From: CAZNEZ01 sp964572475
GTDB taxonomy: Bacteria > Bacillota > Clostridia > Lachnospirales > Lachnospiraceae
Direction of reading: 5' to 3'
Assembly (NCBI GenBank): GCA_964572475.1
Contig: CAZNEZ010000061.1
Location: 1 to 10,243 of the forward strand
DNA length: 10,243 bases
Numbering within the stretch: the stretch's first letter is position 1; each line of letters begins with the position of its first letter. The notes beneath the pieces were generated by a model. It made no database searches, was not told the origin of the DNA, and worked only from the letters and a program-made list of their open reading frames with translations. The position numbers and the translations under genes are program-made. This document shows positions 6,269 through 10,243 of the stretch, in pieces.

Positions 6269-7018
6269 ATGGCTAAAAGATCAAAGAATCAGATAAATGA
6301 GTTTAATGTTAACGATGAGGTTAGGCTTAACAAGTTCCTTAGTGATGCAGGGGTATGTTCGAGGCGTGAAGCAGACAGACTTATTGATGCAGGTAGGGTT
6401 ACTGTTGACGGTAATAAGGCAGTAATGGGAATGAAAGTTCTTCCTACTATGGATATTGTTTGTAATGGTAAAAAGGTTAGCAGAGAGAATGAACTGGTTC
6501 TAATTGCATTTAATAAACCTGTTGGTGTGGAGTGTACTGCAGATAAAGATAATCCTGATAATATTATTGATTATATTGGATATCCTAAACGAATATATCC
6601 GATAGGAAGACTTGATAAGAATTCAGAGGGACTGATTCTTCTTACAAATGATGGTTCTATTGTAAATAAGATATCTAAAGCCTCACAGTTTCATGAAAAA
6701 GAATACTTTGTAATGGTTAATAAGAAGATAGACGATACATTTATAGAAAAGATGGCATCTGGTGTTAGACTCAAAGAATTGAATATTACTACCAGACCAT
6801 GTGAAGTTGAGTGGATTGAAGAAAGAGTATTTAGAATAGTACTTACACAGGGACTTAATAAGCAAATCAGACGAATGTGTGAGGAATTTGGATATAGAGT
6901 TACTAATCTTAGAAGAGTCAGAATCATGAATATAAAGTTAGGTAAGCTAAAATTAGGCGATTATAGGAATGTTAGGTCAGAAGAGCTTGAAACACTACTA
7001 GAGCAACTTAATGAATAA
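6269..7018 (+). CDS. rluF: 23S rRNA pseudouridine synthase, RluF-type
   Basis: The 249-aa enzyme isomerises uridine to pseudouridine in 23S rRNA (position 2604 in E. coli numbering). An S4 RNA-binding domain spans about 17-62 (VRLNKFLSDAGVCSRREADR). It is followed by the RsuA/RluB/E/F catalytic domain with IGRLDKNSEGLILLTNDG (112-129); Asp116 is the expected catalytic aspartate. RluF-like wording includes FNKPVGVECT (81-90), HEKEYFV (142-148), QGLNKQIRRMCEEFGY (194-209) and RRVRIMNIKLG (215-225). The E. coli RluF sequence as I recall it matches these blocks closely, so RluF is favoured over RluB or RsuA. A GAGGT ribosome site (6260-6264) precedes the ATG. The gene begins 12 bases after the chemoreceptor stop and is probably co-transcribed with it, although no functional link is apparent. 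Confidence 0.9.
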   Translation: MAKRSKNQINEFNVNDEVRLNKFLSDAGVCSRREADRLIDAGRVTVDGNKAVMGMKVLPTMDIVCNGKKVSRENELVLIAFNKPVGVECTADKDNPDNIIDYIGYPKRIYPIGRLDKNSEGLILLTNDGSIVNKISKASQFHEKEYFVMVNKKIDDTFIEKMASGVRLKELNITTRPCEVEWIEERVFRIVLTQGLNKQIRRMCEEFGYRVTNLRRVRIMNIKLGKLKLGDYRNVRSEELETLLEQLNE

Positions 7019-7023
7019 CTGCA

Positions 7024-7093
7024 AGTAATATAGTTAAGAATTATATATTAGTAATATAGTTAAGAATTATATATTAGTAATATAGTTAAGAAT
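7024..7093 (+). repeat. 26-bp AT-rich tandem repeat, 2.7 copies
   Basis: A 26-base unit starting AGTAATATAGTTAAGAATTA occurs perfectly at 7024-7049 and 7050-7075, then for 18 bases at 7076-7093. Within each full unit TAATATA and TATATTA form a short inverted repeat. There are no spacers, so it is not CRISPR. It lies in the 114-base gap between rluF and ligA. It contains several -10-like hexamers but no convincing complete promoter. It may be a regulatory iteron set or simple slippage expansion. Confidence 0.9.
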
Positions 7094-7132
7094 ATTTATA
7101 GGCGTCACAATATATAGAATCAGGAGATTACT

Positions 7133-9088
7133 GTGGATACTAAAACAGCAAGAATTAAGGAATTAGTAGATATATTAAATGAGGCAGGAAGAGTATATTA
7201 TCAAGAAAGTAATGAGATTATGTCTAATTACCAATATGATGAGTTATATGATGAACTTAAGAGACTTGAAGAAGAGACAGGTCTTGTTCTTTCTAATAGT
7301 CCAACTGTAAATGTTGAATATGGTGTAGTTAGTGAGTTGCCTAAAGTTAGACATGAGAAACCAATGCTTTCACTTGATAAAACAAAGGAAGTTGATGCAC
7401 TGGCTTCTTTTATTGGTGATAAAAAAGGACTACTTTCATGGAAATTAGATGGATTAACTGTAGTATTGACATATGATAATGGCAGTTTAATTAAAGCTGT
7501 TACCAGAGGTAATGGCGAAGTAGGTGAGGTTATAACCAACAATGCTAAGACATTTAAGAATATTCCTATGACCATCGCTTATAAGGGAGAACTGATTCTA
7601 CGAGGCGAAGCTGTAATTAGGTATTCTGATTTTGAAAAAATAAATGCACTTATCGAAGATGAAAGTTCTAAATACAAGAACCCAAGAAATTTGTGTAGTG
7701 GTTCAGTAAGGCAGTTAAACAGCGAAATAACAGCAAAAAGAAATGTTAATTTCTACGCATTTTCATTAGTAAAAGCTGATGATGTTGACTTTGAAAATTC
7801 AATGACAAAGCAGTTTGAATTCCTTGAAAAACAGGGATTTTCTGTAGTAGAACATAAACAGGTAACTAGTGATAATATGTCTGAAATAGTTAAATATTTT
7901 GCTAAAGAAATAGAACATTTTGATGTACCCTCAGATGGACTAGTGTTAATGTACGATGATATTGAATATGGATTATCACTTGGAATGACAGCCAAATTCC
8001 CCAGAAATGGCATTGCATTTAAATGGAAGGATGAAGTTGCTAAGACGAAGCTTACTCAGATTGAATGGAGTCCATCCAGAACAGGACTTATTAATCCGAT
8101 AGCCATATTTGAGCCAGTTGAACTCGAAGGAACAACTGTTAGTCGTGCCAGTGTTCATAATATCTCTATTATGGAATCACTTGAACTGGGCATTGGAGAC
8201 GAGATTGAAGTATATAAAGCAAACATGATTATTCCACAGATTGCTGAAAATATTACAAGAAGTGGAGTAAAAGATATTCCTGATATATGTCCTGCCTGTG
8301 GCGAAAAGACGGAAATTAGTGATGTAAATATGATTAGGTCCTTATATTGTACTAATCCAGACTGCTCTGCAAAAAAAATCAAGAGATTATCACATTTTGT
8401 AAGCAGAGATGCAATGAATATTGATGGACTGTCTGAAGAGACACTTGATAAATTTATCGATAGCGGATATGTAAATGAGTATGCTGATATATATAAGCTT
8501 AATAGATATGAAAATGAAATAGTGGCTGCTAAAGGGTTTGGAAGAAAATCTTATGATAATATGATAGAATCCGTTAATAAATCTAGAAAAACCACCTTAC
8601 CCAGACTTATATATAGTCTTGGAATATTAAATGTTGGTCTTTCAAATGCTAAAATTATATGTAAAGTATTTGATTATGATATTGAAAGATTAAGAAATGC
8701 TAAAAGAGAAGAACTTGTGGGTATAGATGGAGTAGGAGATGTTATCGCAGATACATTTGCAGCATATTTTGAGAATTCTGAACACAATAGAAAACTTGAT
8801 AATCTTTTAGAGGAAGTAACAATAGAAAAACCTAAAGAAAATACACAGGTTCAGGTGTTTGCTAATAAGAATTTTGTTATTACAGGCTCTGTAGTTCGCT
8901 ATACAAATAGAAATGAAATTAAAGCGGTTATAGAATCTCTAGGTGGTAAGGTTACAGGAACTGTTACCAATAATACGGATTATCTGATAAATAATGATGC
9001 AGCCTCAGCTTCTTCAAAGAATAAAAAGGCTAAAGAGCTTGGTGTTTCAATCATTACAGAGGAAGAATTTATACAGATGCTGCCATAA
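7133..9088 (+). CDS. ligA: NAD-dependent DNA ligase, variant NMN/adenylation residues
   Basis: The 651-aa enzyme seals nicks using NAD+. All LigA domains are present: Ia (1-65), the nucleotidyltransferase domain with KLDG (104-107, Lys104 being the adenylated lysine) and TRGNGEVGE (124-132), an OB fold with GRTG-like SRTGLINP and GTTVSRASVHN (333-343), a zinc finger (Cys386, Cys389, Cys406, Cys411), HhH repeats (about 490-555) and BRCT (about 575-651). Compared with E. coli LigA from memory, Tyr22, Tyr35 and Asp36 are kept at the same numbers. His23 is Tyr, Asp32 is Asn, and the Glu two residues before the lysine is Ser102. RGDG has become RGNG. I recall this variant as shared by many Lachnospiraceae ligases rather than unique. 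The GTG start is chosen because AGGAGA (7122-7127) lies five bases before it and domain Ia begins there. Confidence 0.95.
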   Translation: MDTKTARIKELVDILNEAGRVYYQESNEIMSNYQYDELYDELKRLEEETGLVLSNSPTVNVEYGVVSELPKVRHEKPMLSLDKTKEVDALASFIGDKKGLLSWKLDGLTVVLTYDNGSLIKAVTRGNGEVGEVITNNAKTFKNIPMTIAYKGELILRGEAVIRYSDFEKINALIEDESSKYKNPRNLCSGSVRQLNSEITAKRNVNFYAFSLVKADDVDFENSMTKQFEFLEKQGFSVVEHKQVTSDNMSEIVKYFAKEIEHFDVPSDGLVLMYDDIEYGLSLGMTAKFPRNGIAFKWKDEVAKTKLTQIEWSPSRTGLINPIAIFEPVELEGTTVSRASVHNISIMESLELGIGDEIEVYKANMIIPQIAENITRSGVKDIPDICPACGEKTEISDVNMIRSLYCTNPDCSAKKIKRLSHFVSRDAMNIDGLSEETLDKFIDSGYVNEYADIYKLNRYENEIVAAKGFGRKSYDNMIESVNKSRKTTLPRLIYSLGILNVGLSNAKIICKVFDYDIERLRNAKREELVGIDGVGDVIADTFAAYFENSEHNRKLDNLLEEVTIEKPKENTQVQVFANKNFVITGSVVRYTNRNEIKAVIESLGGKVTGTVTNNTDYLINNDAASASSKNKKAKELGVSIITEEEFIQMLP

Positions 9089-9132
9089 TGTGACGGCTGC
9101 TAATAGTAATAAAATGGTAACATATACAATAG

Positions 9133-9160
9133 TTGACTTTTTATCCTATTATGATAAAAT
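9133..9160 (+). promoter_or_regulatory. sigma-A promoter of metA
   Basis: TTGACT (9133-9138) and TAAAAT (9155-9160) are separated by 16 bases. Initiation near 9167 gives a leader of under 30 bases, too short for a SAM riboswitch or T-box, which often control methionine genes in Firmicutes. The ribosome site before the ATG at 9195 is weak (GAGATGGTG at 9181-9189). No terminator for ligA is seen between the genes, so read-through from ligA may also occur. Confidence 0.6.
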
Positions 9161-9194
9161 AAATAAACATATTATGATGAGAGATGGTGATTGA

Positions 9195-10100
9195 ATGCCA
9201 ATTAAAGTAGTTGGAGACCTGCCAGCAAAGGCAGTCATTGAAAAAGAGAACATATTTATTATGGATGCTGACAGAGCTAGTATTCAGGACATTAGGCCAC
9301 TTAAGATAGTGATACTTAATCTTATGCCGCTTAAGCATGAGACTGAAATACAGTTGCTTAGAGCGTTGTCAAATACACCGCTTCAGGTAGATGTTACATT
9401 TTTGTATGTAGAATCACATATAAGTAAGAATACGCCAGCAAGTCATCTGAATAGTTTCTATTCCAAATTTTCAGAGGTTAAAGATAAGAAGTTTGATGGA
9501 CTTATTATTACTGGTGCGCCTGTGGAAACTTTAGAATTTGAAGAAGTGACTTATTGGGATGAATTAAAAGAGATAATGGAATGGAGCGATAAGAATGTAA
9601 CTTCAACACTGCATATTTGTTGGGGTGCACAGGCTGGACTTTATTATCATTATGGAATACATAAGACAATTCTTCCAGAGAAAAAATTTGGAATATATGA
9701 GCATAAGACGCTTCACAGAAAGGTTCCACTTTTGCGTGGATTTGATGATGTGTTCTTAGCACCTCATTCAAGACATACAGATGTTTCTAAAGAGGAGATT
9801 GAGAAGAATCCGAAGTTACAGATTATTGCTGAATCTGATGAAGCAGGAGTTTATATTATTATTGCGGAAGAGGGCAAGAGAATATTTGTTATGGGACATC
9901 CTGAATATGACAGAAATACAATAGATTTGGAATATAGAAGAGACCTTGATAAAGGACTTGATATAAAGATGCCTGTTAACTATTATCCTGATGATAATAT
10001 GGATAATAAACCATTGCTAACATGGCGTGGACATGCTAATGGACTATATACGAACTGGCTGAACTACTACGTATATCAGAGAACACCATATGAACTGTAG
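9195..10100 (+). CDS. metAA: homoserine O-acetyltransferase (MetA family)
   Basis: The 301-aa cytoplasmic enzyme acylates L-homoserine, the first committed step of methionine synthesis. The protein is full length and runs in register with E. coli MetA: nucleophile Cys142 in HICWGAQAGLYYHYGI (140-155), and His235 and Glu237 in MGHPEYDR (233-240). KHETEIQLLRALSNTPLQV (47-65) is also typical. Published work on MetA specificity found that Glu at position 111 favours acetyl-CoA while Gly favours succinyl-CoA. Here GAPVETLEFEEV (107-118) puts Glu at 111, so acetyl-CoA is predicted. Many databases would label it homoserine O-succinyltransferase by family name alone. The start is supported by the conserved MPIKV beginning and the promoter just upstream. 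The gene stands apart from other methionine genes and is followed by its own terminator. Confidence 0.95.
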   Translation: MPIKVVGDLPAKAVIEKENIFIMDADRASIQDIRPLKIVILNLMPLKHETEIQLLRALSNTPLQVDVTFLYVESHISKNTPASHLNSFYSKFSEVKDKKFDGLIITGAPVETLEFEEVTYWDELKEIMEWSDKNVTSTLHICWGAQAGLYYHYGIHKTILPEKKFGIYEHKTLHRKVPLLRGFDDVFLAPHSRHTDVSKEEIEKNPKLQIIAESDEAGVYIIIAEEGKRIFVMGHPEYDRNTIDLEYRRDLDKGLDIKMPVNYYPDDNMDNKPLLTWRGHANGLYTNWLNYYVYQRTPYEL

Positions 10101-10188
10101 AGAAATCGGCGATAGAATATAACATTTCAAGAAGAATGCAACGCATTCTTCCAAACGCTTGCGCCGGCAAGCGTTTTTTTAACGAGTC
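10098..10188 (+). repeat. 91-bp unit with hairpin and terminator, copy 1
   Basis: The unit begins exactly at the TAG stop codon of metA and runs to 10188. Its first 55 bases recur without a mismatch from 10189 to the window end. It contains a 9-bp stem with a 3-base loop (GAAGAATGC 10131-10139, GCATTCTTC 10143-10151) followed by the terminator at 10153-10180. Sequence left of each copy differs, so the left border is sharp. The right border cannot be seen. Confidence 0.85.
10153..10180 (+). terminator. rho-independent terminator after metA
   Basis: AAACGCTTGC (10153-10162) and GCAAGCGTTT (10167-10176) form a perfect 10-bp stem with loop GCCG, running into seven T residues (10174-10180). It lies 53 bases after the metA stop and is the clearest intrinsic terminator in the window. 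A separate 9-bp hairpin sits immediately upstream at 10131-10151. Confidence 0.93.
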
Positions 10189-10243
10189 TAGAGAAATCGG
10201 CGATAGAATATAACATTTCAAGAAGAATGCAACGCATTCTTCC
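10189..10243 (+). repeat. 91-bp unit, copy 2 (cut by window end)
   Basis: These 55 bases are identical to 10098-10152 and include the first hairpin. The window stops before the position of the second terminator. Identity to the last base implies the repeat continues outside, so at least a tandem duplication and possibly a longer array is present. Confidence 0.88.

Noticed and set aside
7024..7093. CRISPR array
   Set aside because: The repeats abut with no spacers and there are no cas genes.
8994..9194. Small plus-strand gene overlapping the end of ligA
   Set aside because: Most of it is out of frame within the BRCT domain, with no ribosome site or recognisable motif.
9089..9194. SAM riboswitch or T-box controlling metA
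   Set aside because: The gap is only 106 bases and the predicted leader is under 30 bases, with no matching conserved elements.

Overview
The window is low-GC DNA with AGA/ATA/TTA-rich codon use, AGGAGG-type ribosome sites and every gene on the + strand. This fits a Firmicute. The DNA ligase has a variant that I associate, from memory, with Lachnospiraceae (Butyrivibrio/Pseudobutyrivibrio-like organisms), so that family is my best guess. No phage, IS, CRISPR or RNA genes were seen.

Layout. (1) 1-499: the 3' part of an FtsX/MacB-type ABC permease, cut by the window edge and apparently broken by a one-base frameshift. Its last 453 bases are a near-copy (about 93% identical, no gaps) of the end of the permease at 1660-2874. 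(2) 741-4550: an ABC transporter cassette. It holds a two-TM protein carrying only the extracellular permease domain, a full four-TM FtsX permease, a small four-TM permease with almost no extracellular domain, a MacB/LolD-class ATPase, and a free-standing LytTR DNA-binding protein. The first four genes are spaced 1-5 bases apart and the fifth follows after 34 bases, so they are probably one transcript with its own regulator. A strong RNA hairpin lies between the only good Shine-Dalgarno sequence and the start codon of the first gene. (3) 4649-7018: a good sigma-A promoter, a methyl-accepting chemotaxis protein with a six-TM membrane domain, then an RluF-type 23S rRNA pseudouridine synthase 12 bases downstream. 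(4) 7024-7093: 26-bp AT-rich tandem repeats, followed by NAD-dependent DNA ligase (ligA) with a GTG start. (5) 9133-10100: a sigma-A promoter and metA; residue Glu111 predicts acetyl-CoA rather than succinyl-CoA as acyl donor. (6) 10098-10243: a 91-bp unit holding a hairpin and a rho-independent terminator, which begins again as a perfect 55-base copy running off the window.

How the genes fit together. The right half is ordinary housekeeping: rRNA modification, DNA joining, methionine synthesis and chemotaxis. The left half is accessory. By family it is an envelope-associated mechanotransmission or export ABC system of the kind often linked to antimicrobial-peptide resistance or peptide traffic. 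It has a split set of permease subunits and a decayed paralogous permease next door. Its substrate cannot be read from the sequence. This cassette is the best candidate here for something little described.
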